NCBI RefSeq assembly: GCF_020687045.1
Contig: NZ_JAJEPW010000006.1
Coordinates: 1-64,000 of the forward strand
From: Vescimonas cirricatena
GTDB taxonomy: Bacteria; Bacillota; Clostridia; Oscillospirales; Oscillospiraceae
Direction: 5' to 3'
Length of the DNA stretch: 64,000 bases
Shown here one piece after another: positions 34,250 through 42,102 of the stretch; position 1 is the stretch's first letter, and each line of letters opens with the position of its first letter. Below the pieces are notes generated by a model that did no database searches, was not told where the DNA came from, and was given only the letters and a program-made list of their open reading frames with translations. Position numbers and translations under genes: made by a program.

Positions 34250-35314
34250 TCAGTCCTCGATGACGCCGCCGCCCAGCACCTGGTCCCCGTCGTACAGCAC
34301 CACCGCCTGTCCGGCGGTGACGGCCCGCTGGGGCCGGTCAAAGACCACCTCCATGCGCCCGTCCGGCAGAGGGGTCACGGCGGCCTCGGCCTCCGTCTGG
34401 CTGTATCGGGTCTTGGCGGTGACCCGGATGGAGCCCGCCGGGGCGGCCCCGGCGATCCAGTTCACCCGGCAGGCGGTGAGACGGTCGGTGAACAGGTCCC
34501 GGTCATCCCCCAGCAGAATGGTGTTGTCCCGGGCGTTTTTCCGCACCACATAGACGTGCTTCCCGGCGGACACCCCCAGGCCCTTCCGCTGGCCGGTGGT
34601 GTAGCAGGGAAGGCCCCGGTGGCGGCCCAGCACCCGGCCCTCCCGGTCCACAAAGTTCCCGGGCTCCAGGGTCACATGGCCGTATTCCTGCAAAAACGCC
34701 GTGTAGTCCCCGTCGGGGACAAAGCAGATGTCCTGGCTGTCGGCCTTGCCGGCGTTCAGCAGCCCCGCCTGGCGGGCGCTTTCCCGGATGGCGGGCTTGT
34801 CATAGTCTCCCACCGGCAGCAGCAGGTGGGCCAGTTGGCCCTGGGTCAGCTGATAGAGCACATAGCTCTGGTCCTTCCGCCGGTCCCGGCCCCGCAGCAG
34901 GCGATACAGCCCCGTGACCGGGTCCCGGTCCACCCGGGCATAGTGGCCGGTGGCGATGTAGTCATACCCCAGCACCAGGGCCCGGTCCAGCAGCGCGCCG
35001 AACTTCAGGCAGCGGTTGCAGTCGATGCAGGGGTTGGGGGTATGTCCGGCGCAGTATTCCGCCACGAACCGGTCCATGACCTCCCGGGCGAAGCGCTCCG
35101 TCTCGTTGAACACATAAAACTTCATGCCCAGGCGATAGGCCACAGACCGGGCGTCGTCGGCGTCGTCGGCGGAGCAGCAGGTCCCCGCCTTTTCGCCGTT
35201 ATACAGCCGCAGCATGGCCCCGTCGCACTCGTACCCCTGCTGCCGCAGCAGCAGAGCGGCGGCGCTGCTGTCCACGCCGCCGGACATGGCCACCAATACG
35301 CGTTTTCCTTCCAT
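34250..35314 (-). CDS. mnmA: tRNA 2-thiouridine(34) synthase MnmA
   Basis: A 354-residue ATP-dependent thiouridylase for the wobble uridine of tRNA-Lys, Glu and Gln. The PP-loop is AMSGGVDSSAAA at the N-terminus. The catalytic cysteines are in NPCIDCNRCLKFG and in DSQDICFVPDGDY. The C-terminal beta-barrel is present. The start at 35314 follows GGAGGTCAC. It is co-directional and 43 bp from the histidine-kinase-like gene upstream. Confidence 0.96.
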   Translation of the reverse strand: MEGKRVLVAMSGGVDSSAAALLLRQQGYECDGAMLRLYNGEKAGTCCSADDADDARSVAYRLGMKFYVFNETERFAREVMDRFVAEYCAGHTPNPCIDCNRCLKFGALLDRALVLGYDYIATGHYARVDRDPVTGLYRLLRGRDRRKDQSYVLYQLTQGQLAHLLLPVGDYDKPAIRESARQAGLLNAGKADSQDICFVPDGDYTAFLQEYGHVTLEPGNFVDREGRVLGRHRGLPCYTTGQRKGLGVSAGKHVYVVRKNARDNTILLGDDRDLFTDRLTACRVNWIAGAAPAGSIRVTAKTRYSQTEAEAAVTPLPDGRMEVVFDRPQRAVTAGQAVVLYDGDQVLGGGVIED

Positions 35315-35357
35315 GTGTGACCTCCTATGCATAAAACAGGGAAAAAACGGCAATCCT

Positions 35358-36176
35358 TCAATCAATATAATTCCTGGTGAACGCCTGGACCGGCAGGGCG
35401 TCGGCCAGCTCCACCAGCACCGGGTTGAAGCCGCCGGCATAGTGGAAGAGCGGCTGGCGCACCAGGGTCACGCCGCTGCGGCGGTCCGGCAGGCGCACCG
35501 TCACCGCGGTGCCCTCCCCCTGCCGGGAGGAGACCACCAGGCTGCCGCCGTGGCCCTGGGCAATGCGGCGGCACAGGGGCAGGCCCAGGCCCAGCCCGTG
35601 GACCGGCAGGTCCATATTGCTGTGCTGCCAGCGGTCAAACAGACGCTCCAGCTTGTCCTGAGGAATGCCGGGGCCGCTGTCCTTCACGCACAGCAGCACG
35701 CACTCCGGCCCCGTCCGCAGGGATACCTCGATGGTCCCTCCGGAAGGCGTGAACTTCATGGCGTTGGACACCAGGTTCCAGAACAGCCGCTCCAGCAGCT
35801 CCCGGTTGGCGGCGATGACGTGGGCCCGGTCCCGGCAGGTGAACACCAGGCGCAGGTCCAGCAGCTCCGCCAGGACCTGCCCCTGGCGGCACAGGCCCTC
35901 CAACAGCTCCACCAGCTCCACGTTCTCCGTGTCCAGGGGCTTGTCCTCCGCCAGCATGGGGGCGTCGGACAGATTGTTCACCACTCGAAGGATCTTGTAA
36001 TAGCTCTGGCACAGAATGGCGGCGCTGCGGTCCGTTCCGGTGTCCTGCTCCCGCAGCCGCTCCGGAGCCAGGCGGCCCAGAGCCCCATGTATATTGGCCA
36101 ATGCCCCGCGCAGCTGGACGGCAATCCCCGGCAGCACCTCGCGGAGCATCTGCTTTTCGGCTTCGCTGTATTCCAT
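35358..36176 (-). CDS. Histidine-kinase-like ATPase lacking a phospho-acceptor His
   Basis: 272 residues with a full GHKL ATP-binding domain: N box ERLFWNLVSNAMKFTPSGG, G1 DSGPGI, and G2 HGLGLGLPLCRR. The preceding dimerisation helix (LPGIAVQLRGALANIHGALG) lacks the usual HExxTPL H-box. No membrane helices or sensor domain are seen. It may be a soluble kinase with a divergent acceptor, or an anti-sigma or phosphatase-like regulator. No response regulator is adjacent; the next gene is mnmA. Confidence 0.75.
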   Translation of the reverse strand: MEYSEAEKQMLREVLPGIAVQLRGALANIHGALGRLAPERLREQDTGTDRSAAILCQSYYKILRVVNNLSDAPMLAEDKPLDTENVELVELLEGLCRQGQVLAELLDLRLVFTCRDRAHVIAANRELLERLFWNLVSNAMKFTPSGGTIEVSLRTGPECVLLCVKDSGPGIPQDKLERLFDRWQHSNMDLPVHGLGLGLPLCRRIAQGHGGSLVVSSRQGEGTAVTVRLPDRRSGVTLVRQPLFHYAGGFNPVLVELADALPVQAFTRNYID

Positions 36177-36271
36177 GTGATATACAGCCTCCTTCCACTA
36201 TTGTTTACGATTCCGGAAAAGCCCGACGCTTATTCCCGGAACGTTCTGTCTGTCATGCAAATTTATACCAT

Positions 36272-36300
36272 ACTATATCAAAGAAAGAGGAAAAACACAA
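36272..36300 (-). promoter_or_regulatory. Sigma-A promoter of histidine-kinase-like gene
   Basis: Minus-strand TTGTGT (36300-36295), a 17-bp spacer and TATAGT (36277-36272). Confidence 0.6.
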
Positions 36301-36346
36301 GATATTTGTCGCATTCTGGAAAATCAGAAAAATTTTAAAAAGGGTC

Positions 36347-36375
36347 TTGCATTTTTGGAATTCATCGCATATAAT
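36347..36375 (+). promoter_or_regulatory. Sigma-A promoter of gap
   Basis: TTGCAT (36347-36352), a 17-bp spacer and TATAAT (36370-36375). Confidence 0.85.
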
Positions 36376-36430
36376 ACTAAACGTACCATACATTTGATAT
36401 ATTCCATTACGGAGAGGAAGCTGTGTTTAT

Positions 36431-37441
36431 ATGAGCATCAAAGTCGGCATCAATGGTTTTGGCCGCATCGGCCGCATGGTCCTGCGCTGCAGCCTGCAGC
36501 ACCCCGAGATCGAGATCGTGGGCATCAACGACCTGTGTCCCGCCGATTACCTGGCCTATATGCTGAAGTATGACACCATGCACGGCAGGATCAATGCCCA
36601 GGTGTCCTCCGGCGATAATTCCATCATCGTGGACGGCCACGTGATTCCCGTGTACGCCGAGCGTGACCCCGCCAACCTGCCCTGGAAGGAGATCGGCGCG
36701 GAGTACGTCATCGAGTCCACCGGTCTGTTCCTGACCAAGGACAAGGCCAAGGGCCATATCGAGGCCGGCGCCAAGCATGTGGTCATGTCCGCCCCCTCCA
36801 AGGACGACACCCCCATGTTCGTTATGGGCGTGAACCAGGACAGCTACACCTCCGATATGACCTTCGTGTCCAACGCCAGCTGCACCACCAACTGCCTGGC
36901 CCCCATTGCCAAGGTGCTGCACGATAACTTCGGCATTGCCGACGGCCTGATGACCACCGTTCACTCCACCACCGCCACCCAGAAAACCGTGGACGGTGTG
37001 TCCGTGAAGGATTGGCGGGGCGGCCGCGCCGCTTCCGGCAACATCATCCCCAGCTCCACCGGCGCTGCCAAGGCCGTGGGCAAGGTGATCCCCAGCCTGA
37101 ACGGCAAGCTCACCGGTATGTCCATGCGCGTGCCCACCCTGGACGTGTCCGTGGTGGACCTGACTGTGAACCTGGAGAAGCCCGCCAGCTATGACGAGAT
37201 CTGCGACGCCATGAAGGAGGCCGCCGAGGGCCAGCTGAAGGGCATTCTGGATTACACCGACGAGCCCGTGGTGTCCTCCGACTTCCTGGGCAACACCCAC
37301 ACCTCTATTTTCGACGCCAAGGCCGGTATCGCCCTGACCGACACCTTCGTGAAGGTGGTCTCCTGGTACGATAACGAGATCGGCTATTCCGATAAGATCC
37401 TGTGCCTCATTGAGCACATGTATTCCGTGGATCACAAGTAA
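36431..37441 (+). CDS. gap: Glyceraldehyde-3-phosphate dehydrogenase, type I
   Basis: A 336-residue glycolytic enzyme that oxidises glyceraldehyde 3-phosphate with NAD+. GINGFGRIGR is the Rossmann loop, followed by NDLCPADYLAYMLKYDT. The catalytic Cys is in SNASCTTNCLAP and the His in TTVHSTTATQ, with RGGRAASGNIIPSSTGAAK binding phosphate. Codon use is strongly biased as in highly expressed genes. It is monocistronic. No pgk or tpi is next to it. Confidence 0.98.
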   Translation: MSIKVGINGFGRIGRMVLRCSLQHPEIEIVGINDLCPADYLAYMLKYDTMHGRINAQVSSGDNSIIVDGHVIPVYAERDPANLPWKEIGAEYVIESTGLFLTKDKAKGHIEAGAKHVVMSAPSKDDTPMFVMGVNQDSYTSDMTFVSNASCTTNCLAPIAKVLHDNFGIADGLMTTVHSTTATQKTVDGVSVKDWRGGRAASGNIIPSSTGAAKAVGKVIPSLNGKLTGMSMRVPTLDVSVVDLTVNLEKPASYDEICDAMKEAAEGQLKGILDYTDEPVVSSDFLGNTHTSIFDAKAGIALTDTFVKVVSWYDNEIGYSDKILCLIEHMYSVDHK

Positions 37442-37484
37442 ATCCAGCCAATTTCCCCTTTTATTGTTTTCCTTCTTTTTGTTC

Positions 37485-37523
37485 CGGAAAAAACGCCGTC
37501 CATCCTGGGCGGCGTTTTTTCCG
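37485..37523 (+). terminator. Intrinsic terminator of gap
   Basis: GGAAAAAACGCCGTCC and GGGCGGCGTTTTTTCC form a hairpin with a built-in U-tract. Confidence 0.85.
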
Positions 37524-37578
37524 TCCTCCGGCAAGGGGATATACAAATATAAGCGCCGCACCGGCACCCTTTGAGTGT

Positions 37579-37621
37579 AAAAATAGCCGCCCGGCGGGGG
37601 GAACTCCCCCGCCGGGCGGCT
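37579..37621 (-). terminator. Intrinsic terminator of HAD hydrolase gene
   Basis: AGCCGCCCGGCGGGG and its complement (37585-37621), followed on the minus strand by ATTTTT. Confidence 0.82.
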
Positions 37622-37654
37622 TTGATATATATCCGGTTGTCGGGAAAAGGGCGG

Positions 37655-38443
37655 TTATTCCGCCAGCAGGCCCGCGTGGACCATGGCGTGGTACAGGCCG
37701 TCCTCCGCCGGGGTGCCGGTGACATACTCCGCCACCGCCTGCACCCGGGCCGGGGCATTGCCCATCACCAGCGGGTGTCCCACGCATTGCAGCATCTCCA
37801 GGTCGTTGGCGCTGTCGCCAATGGCATAGCAGTCGGCCAGGTCCTCACCCAGGGCCTGGGCCACCGCCAGGCAGCCGGAGGCCTTGGAATACCCCCGCAC
37901 CGGCAGCTCCAGCATGTTGCCCCGGTCGATGACCTGGCACATGGGGGCCACCTCCGCCAGGAACTCCTCCCGGAGGCTGTCCGGCGCCGTCAGCACGCAC
38001 ACCTTGTCAAAGTGGAAGTCCGGGTCTCCGTCGGGCTGTCCCACCCGGACGCCCCGGGCCTCCAGCCGGGCGATGGCACCCCGCAGCTCCCGGTTCACGA
38101 CGCCGTGTGGGGTGTCGCACCAGATGCGCTCCGCCTCCTCAAAGTACATATCCACCCGGCACCGGCGGCCGATCTCCAGGATTTTCCGGCTGGTCTCCCG
38201 GTCGAAGCCCACATGGCGGATGATCTTCCCGTCCAACTGGATATACTGGCCGCAGGAGCACACCAGTCCGTCAAAATCCATGTCCATAAGCTGCGGGTCC
38301 AGGGCAAGCCTGGGCCGCCCGGTGTTGATGACGCAGTGGTGCCCCGCCTGGCGCAGCCGCCGCACCGCCGTCACGGCGGAGGGGGGAATGGTGCCGTCCA
38401 GGTCCATGACGGTGCCGTCGATGTCAAAGAAAATAATGCTCAT
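37655..38443 (-). CDS. HAD-superfamily hydrolase (Cof type)
   Basis: A 262-residue phosphatase of the Cof/YbiV group. The nucleophile motif is FFDIDGTVMD and motif II lies in VINTGRP. The Lys and acidic motifs III-IV are in YSKASGC and GDSANDLEML. A type IIB cap is between them. The start at 38443 excludes an N-terminal extension without a ribosome site. Substrates of this group are usually sugar phosphates or flavin and B6 phosphates. Confidence 0.92.
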   Translation of the reverse strand: MSIIFFDIDGTVMDLDGTIPPSAVTAVRRLRQAGHHCVINTGRPRLALDPQLMDMDFDGLVCSCGQYIQLDGKIIRHVGFDRETSRKILEIGRRCRVDMYFEEAERIWCDTPHGVVNRELRGAIARLEARGVRVGQPDGDPDFHFDKVCVLTAPDSLREEFLAEVAPMCQVIDRGNMLELPVRGYSKASGCLAVAQALGEDLADCYAIGDSANDLEMLQCVGHPLVMGNAPARVQAVAEYVTGTPAEDGLYHAMVHAGLLAE

Positions 38444-38557
38444 ATTCCGGTTCTCTCCCTGTATATTTTCCCATTCATTGTACGGCAATTTCCCCCGAAA
38501 GGGAATCCGCATAATGCACAAATGTGCCGCCCCGGCGGACGGGAGTTTTTCCCGGGC

Positions 38558-38586
38558 TTGCAATGGCTGCCGCCCTCTGCTACAAT
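38558..38586 (+). promoter_or_regulatory. Sigma-A promoter of prolyl-tRNA editing gene
   Basis: TTGCAA (38558-38563), a 17-bp spacer and TACAAT (38581-38586). Confidence 0.75.
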
Positions 38587-38624
38587 AAAGCAAAATTGCC
38601 AGAGCATCCAAGGAGGAGCATCCC

Positions 38625-39107
38625 ATGACCAAGCAGGAAACCTATGACTATCTCCGGGCCCGGGGCGTGGCCTTTGAGATCACCGAGCACCCGGCGGTGT
38701 TCAATATGGAGGAGTGCGCCGCCGTGGATATGCCGTATCCGGAGGACGATGCCAAGAACATCTTCGTCCGGGACGCCAAAAAGCAGAATTACTATCTCAT
38801 CACCATCCGCCACGACAAGCGGGTAGACCTGAAGGAGTTTCAGCGCCGCCACGGCACTACCCGGCTGAGCTTCGCCTCCCCAGAGGACCTGATGGCCCGG
38901 CTGCACCTGGCCCCCGGGTCCGTGACGCCTCTGGGCCTGCTGAACGATCCGGACCGGTCGGTGCAGTTCTATCTGGACCGGGATTTCGAGGGAGGCCGCA
39001 TCGGCGTTCACCCCAACGACAACACCGCCACCGTGTGGCTGTCCACCCGGGACCTGCTGGACCTGCTGCGGGAGCACGGCTCCCCGGTCCAGTGGGCAGA
39101 GATCTGA
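38625..39107 (+). CDS. YbaK/ProX-type prolyl-tRNA editing protein
   Basis: A 160-residue free-standing editing domain that hydrolyses mischarged Ala-tRNA-Pro or a similar tRNA in trans. Family markers are ITEHPAVFNMEEC near the N-terminus, the conserved Lys in NIFVRDAKKQNYYL, and GSVTPLGLLND. Length matches PrdX/ProXp-ala. It is first in a two-gene unit with the HD hydrolase 16 bp downstream. Confidence 0.9.
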   Translation: MTKQETYDYLRARGVAFEITEHPAVFNMEECAAVDMPYPEDDAKNIFVRDAKKQNYYLITIRHDKRVDLKEFQRRHGTTRLSFASPEDLMARLHLAPGSVTPLGLLNDPDRSVQFYLDRDFEGGRIGVHPNDNTATVWLSTRDLLDLLREHGSPVQWAEI

Positions 39108-39123
39108 GGTAAGGAGGTCCGCC

Positions 39124-39687
39124 ATGAATCCCACCGATCTGCTGGCCGCTCTGCACACAGCGGAGCGGCTGAAGGACACCACCCGCCACTGCTGCACCTC
39201 TCACCGCCGCCCGGAAAGCGTGGCAGAGCACAGCTGGCGCATCGCCCTGATGGCCTTCTGGCTGCGGGACGAGTTTCCGCAGGCGGATATGGACCGGGTC
39301 ATCCGCATGTGCCTGATCCACGACCTGGGGGAGTGCTTCACCGGCGATATCCCCACCTTCCGCAAAACGGCGGAGGACGAGGTACGGGAGGAGCGGCTGC
39401 TGCATGAGTGGGTGGACACCCTGCCCGCCCCTTATGGAACGGAGATGCGCGCCCTGTACCGGGAGATGGCCGCCCAGGAGACTCCGGAGTCCCGCATCTA
39501 TAAGGCCCTGGACAAATTTGAGGCCGTGATCCAGCACAACGAGTCCCCCATCGACACCTGGGAGCCTCGGGAATACGACCTGAACCGCACCTACGCCATG
39601 GAAAACGCCGCCTGGTCCCCCTATCTGACCCGCCTGCGGCAGGCCATCCTCCGGGAAACGGAGGAGAAGATCGCCAACGAACAATAA
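39124..39687 (+). CDS. HD-domain hydrolase (YfbR-like nucleotidase)
   Basis: A 187-residue HD-domain metal phosphohydrolase. Ligands are in ESVAEHSWRIAL, LIHDLGECFTGDIP and a later Asp (KALDKFEAVIQ). This matches the YfbR/HDDC2 group of 5'-deoxynucleotidases. AAGGAGG precedes the ATG. The stop is followed by a GC-rich hairpin (CCCCCCG/CGGGGGG, about 39696-39717) that may terminate the unit. Confidence 0.88.
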   Translation: MNPTDLLAALHTAERLKDTTRHCCTSHRRPESVAEHSWRIALMAFWLRDEFPQADMDRVIRMCLIHDLGECFTGDIPTFRKTAEDEVREERLLHEWVDTLPAPYGTEMRALYREMAAQETPESRIYKALDKFEAVIQHNESPIDTWEPREYDLNRTYAMENAAWSPYLTRLRQAILRETEEKIANEQ

Positions 39688-39711
39688 ACGGCAGTCCCCC
39701 CGCCCCGGCCG

Positions 39712-39738
39712 GGGGGATTGGTTGTACTCCTTGTGCAT
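39712..39738 (-). pseudogene. Possible start of a deleted Mn2+-responsive gene
   Basis: After the riboswitch terminator, AAGGAG (39752-39747) lies 8 nt before an ATG that reads MHKEYNQSP, and then the sequence enters the GC-rich hairpin and antisense of the HD gene. The translation start looks genuine and the body is missing. The few residues weakly recall the start of P-type cation ATPases, which such riboswitches often control. Confidence 0.35.
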
Positions 39739-39785
39739 ACGCTTCACTCCTTATAGTAGGATCATACCCGCCGGAGGAAAATAAA

Positions 39786-39910
39786 AGACTCATGCACAGG
39801 CAAGGCCTATGCATGAGTCTCATTCTTTCAAAGCAGTCCGGGCGCAGAAGCGCCGTTTTGACGAAACTGCCTAACCCCAAAGCGGGGCGGAATTACTCCC
39901 TCACAGCGGT
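39786..39910 (-). promoter_or_regulatory. yybP-ykoY (Mn2+) riboswitch with terminator platform
   Basis: On the minus strand the conserved parts occur in order: P1 5' strand GTGAG (39904-39900) followed at once by GGAGTA; a P3-type stem GCAGT/ACTGC enclosing TCGTCAAAAC and CGG on either side of a GGCGC/GCGCC hairpin; and GAGACTCAT, whose CTCAT (39817-39813) pairs with GTGAG. The terminator (AGACTCATGCA/TGCATGAGTCT, 39820-39786, then TTTATTTT) reuses CTCAT, so metal-stabilised P1 would prevent termination. This is the expected ON switch. No intact gene follows. Confidence 0.78.
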
Positions 39911-39924
39911 ATTCGATTGGAAAT

Positions 39925-39953
39925 ATTATACCAGGCCCGGCCCCCTGCGTCAA
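39925..39953 (-). promoter_or_regulatory. Sigma-A promoter of the riboswitch transcript
   Basis: Minus-strand TTGACG (39953-39948), a 17-bp spacer and TATAAT (39930-39925). Confidence 0.85.
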
Positions 39954-40026
39954 GTAAAGGATTTGTAAAGTATGGGGGAGCACAGGGGTGGGGGACACCT
40001 TTTTGATAAAATCTTTGCGTCCTGGC

Positions 40027-40055
40027 TTGCCTTTTCGCCGGGAATATGATATGAT
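40027..40055 (+). promoter_or_regulatory. Sigma-A promoter of DUF4358-MBOAT-DHHW cluster
   Basis: TTGCCT (40027-40032), a 17-bp spacer and TATGAT (40050-40055). Confidence 0.6.
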
Positions 40056-40124
40056 GCATTGCCAATAGCCCTTCAAAAATGCACGGATGGCTTTTGAAAA
40101 CGATAACAAAGGAGTATTTTTAGT

Positions 40125-40688
40125 ATGAAAAAGTTTCTCACTATGCTGCTGGCCCTGGTGATGGTCCTGTCCCTGGCGGCTTGCTCCTCCCAGAAGGGCG
40201 GCGACGTCAACGGCGGCTTCCCCGTCAGCGCCGTGGACCTGCTGACCGCCGTGTGGAACGCCTATCCCGAAAGCGAGAAGTTCTCCGTGGTGGGCGGCAG
40301 CCTGGATAACCCCGTAGACAACGCCCCCGGCGCTTTCCCGGTGGACGATGCCGACAATCTGGACTATATGCTGCACTTCCCCGCCGACAAGGCCGATCTC
40401 ATTGACGACGCCGCGTCGCTGACCCACATGATGAACGCCAACAGCTTTACCTGCGGCGCGTTCCATGTGAAAAACAGCGGCGACGTCTCCGCTGTGGCCG
40501 ACGCTCTGCGCCAGAATGTCCAGAACACCCAGTGGATGTGCGGCTTCCCTGACAAGCTGGTGGTCCTCACCTATGGCGAGTATGTAGTGGCGCTGTTCGG
40601 CGCCGACGACCTGGTGGACGACTTTGTCAACACCATGACCGCCACCTACACCGGCGTTCAGACCGCCTGCGACGAGCCCCTCCAGTAA
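40125..40688 (+). CDS. DUF4358-type lipoprotein
   Basis: A 187-residue secreted lipoprotein (signal LVMVLSLAAC). The mature part resembles DUF4358: a helix near the start (VSAVDLLTAVWNAYPESEKF), FHVKNSGDVSAVADALR, and GEYVVALFGADDLVDDFV. In Clostridia DUF4358 genes commonly sit beside MBOAT and DHHW genes, as here (12 bp to the MBOAT gene). A role in cell-surface acylation is inferred from this context. Confidence 0.75.
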   Translation: MKKFLTMLLALVMVLSLAACSSQKGGDVNGGFPVSAVDLLTAVWNAYPESEKFSVVGGSLDNPVDNAPGAFPVDDADNLDYMLHFPADKADLIDDAASLTHMMNANSFTCGAFHVKNSGDVSAVADALRQNVQNTQWMCGFPDKLVVLTYGEYVVALFGADDLVDDFVNTMTATYTGVQTACDEPLQ

Positions 40689-40700
40689 TCCGCCGCAGCC

Positions 40701-42092
40701 ATGCTGTTTTCCAGTCTGCCGTTTCTCTTTTATTTTCTTCCCTGCGCCCTGGGGCTTTACTTCCTGGTCCCCCGGCGGCTGAAAAACGCCGCGCTGCTGC
40801 TGTGCAGTCTGGTGTTCTACGCCTGGGGCGAGCCCCGATTTGTGCTGTTTATGGCCGCCGCCATTTTACAGGGCTATGCCGCCGCCCGGCTCATGGAGCG
40901 GTATCCCCGGCGGAAGCGGCTGCTGCTGACCCTGTCCGCCGTGCTGAGCCTGGGGATGCTGGCCTACTGTAAGTATGCCGACTTCCTGATCTCCGGCTTC
41001 AACGCCGTCACCGGCCTGTCGGTGCCTCTGCTGCGGATGGCCCTGCCCATCGGCATCAGCTTCTATACCTTCCAGATCCTCAGCTATGTCATCGACGTGT
41101 ACCGGGGGGACGCCCCGGCCCAGCGGAACCTCATTGACCTGGCGGCGTATATCGCCATGTACCCCCAGCTGGTGGCGGGCCCCATCGTCCGCTACGCCGA
41201 CGTGGCCCCCCAGCTGCGAAGCCGCACCCACACGGTGCAGGACGCGGCTCTGGGGGCCCGCCGCTTTGTGCTGGGCCTGGGGAAAAAGGTACTGCTTGCC
41301 AACGTCCTGTATGAGCTGGTGACGGTGTATCAGCAGAGCGGGCAGAAAACGGTGCTACTGACCTGGCTGTACGCCGCGGCGTATATGCTCCATGTGTACT
41401 TCGACTTCTCCGGCTACAGCGACATGGCCATCGGCCTGGGCCGCATCATGGGCTTCCGCTTTGCCGAGAACTTCCGCTATCCCTTTGTGTCCGGCAGTCT
41501 CACGGAATTCTGGCGGCGCTGGCACATCAGTCTGGGGTCCTGGTTCCGGGACTATGTGTATATCCCCCTGGGCGGCAACCGGGTGCGGCTGGGACGCTGG
41601 GTGCGGAACCTGGTGATCGTGTGGGGCCTGACGGGCCTGTGGCACGGGGCCGCCTGGAACTTCGTGGCCTGGGGCCTGTATTTTGCCGCGTTCCTGCTGC
41701 TGGAAAAGCTGTTTCTGGGCCGGTGGCTGAAGCGTGTCCCGCTGCTGGGCCATGTGTATGTGCTGCTGGCGGCGCTTTTCAGCTTCGTGCTGTTTGATGC
41801 CGCGTCTGTCCCCGCCGCCCTGGGGACTGCCGGGGGCCTGCTGGGCCTGGGGGGCCTGCCCCTGTGGGACAGCGGCGCCCTCTACTATCTGCGCAGCTAT
41901 GCCCCGGTGCTGCTGATCGCTGCCCTTGGCTCCACGCCGCTGCCTGCCGCCCTGTGCCGCCGGATCGCCGCCGGACGGGCCGGGCGGGTGCTGGACGCGC
42001 TGGAGCCTGCGGCGCTGCTGGCCCTGCTGGCGGTGTGCACGGCGTTTCTGGTCAGCGGCTCCGCCAATCCCTTCCTGTATTTCCGGTTCTGA
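40701..42092 (+). CDS. MBOAT-family O-acyltransferase (AlgI/DltB-like)
   Basis: A 463-residue polytopic membrane enzyme that moves acyl groups across the membrane to an extracellular polymer. The catalytic His is in LTGLWHGAAWNFVAWG. FYTFQILSYVIDVYRG, HVYFDFSGYSDMAIGLG and EFWRRWHISLGSWFRDYVYI are hallmark AlgI segments. There is no dltA or dltC nearby, so the substrate is probably a polysaccharide, as with AlgI or PatA, rather than D-alanyl teichoic acid. Confidence 0.94.
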   Translation: MLFSSLPFLFYFLPCALGLYFLVPRRLKNAALLLCSLVFYAWGEPRFVLFMAAAILQGYAAARLMERYPRRKRLLLTLSAVLSLGMLAYCKYADFLISGFNAVTGLSVPLLRMALPIGISFYTFQILSYVIDVYRGDAPAQRNLIDLAAYIAMYPQLVAGPIVRYADVAPQLRSRTHTVQDAALGARRFVLGLGKKVLLANVLYELVTVYQQSGQKTVLLTWLYAAAYMLHVYFDFSGYSDMAIGLGRIMGFRFAENFRYPFVSGSLTEFWRRWHISLGSWFRDYVYIPLGGNRVRLGRWVRNLVIVWGLTGLWHGAAWNFVAWGLYFAAFLLLEKLFLGRWLKRVPLLGHVYVLLAALFSFVLFDAASVPAALGTAGGLLGLGGLPLWDSGALYYLRSYAPVLLIAALGSTPLPAALCRRIAAGRAGRVLDALEPAALLALLAVCTAFLVSGSANPFLYFRF

Positions 42093-42102
42093 GGAGGTGC
42101 AC

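Noticed and set aside
38857..39747. Minus-strand open frame following the Mn2+ riboswitch, a possible target gene
   Set aside because: Only the first few codons look natural; the rest is antisense to the HD hydrolase and ProX-like genes, and its composition is not protein-like.
39786..39953. 6S RNA or another independent small RNA
   Set aside because: The promoter and terminator would fit, but no long rod with a central bubble can be drawn, while the yybP-ykoY conserved elements occur in the right order.
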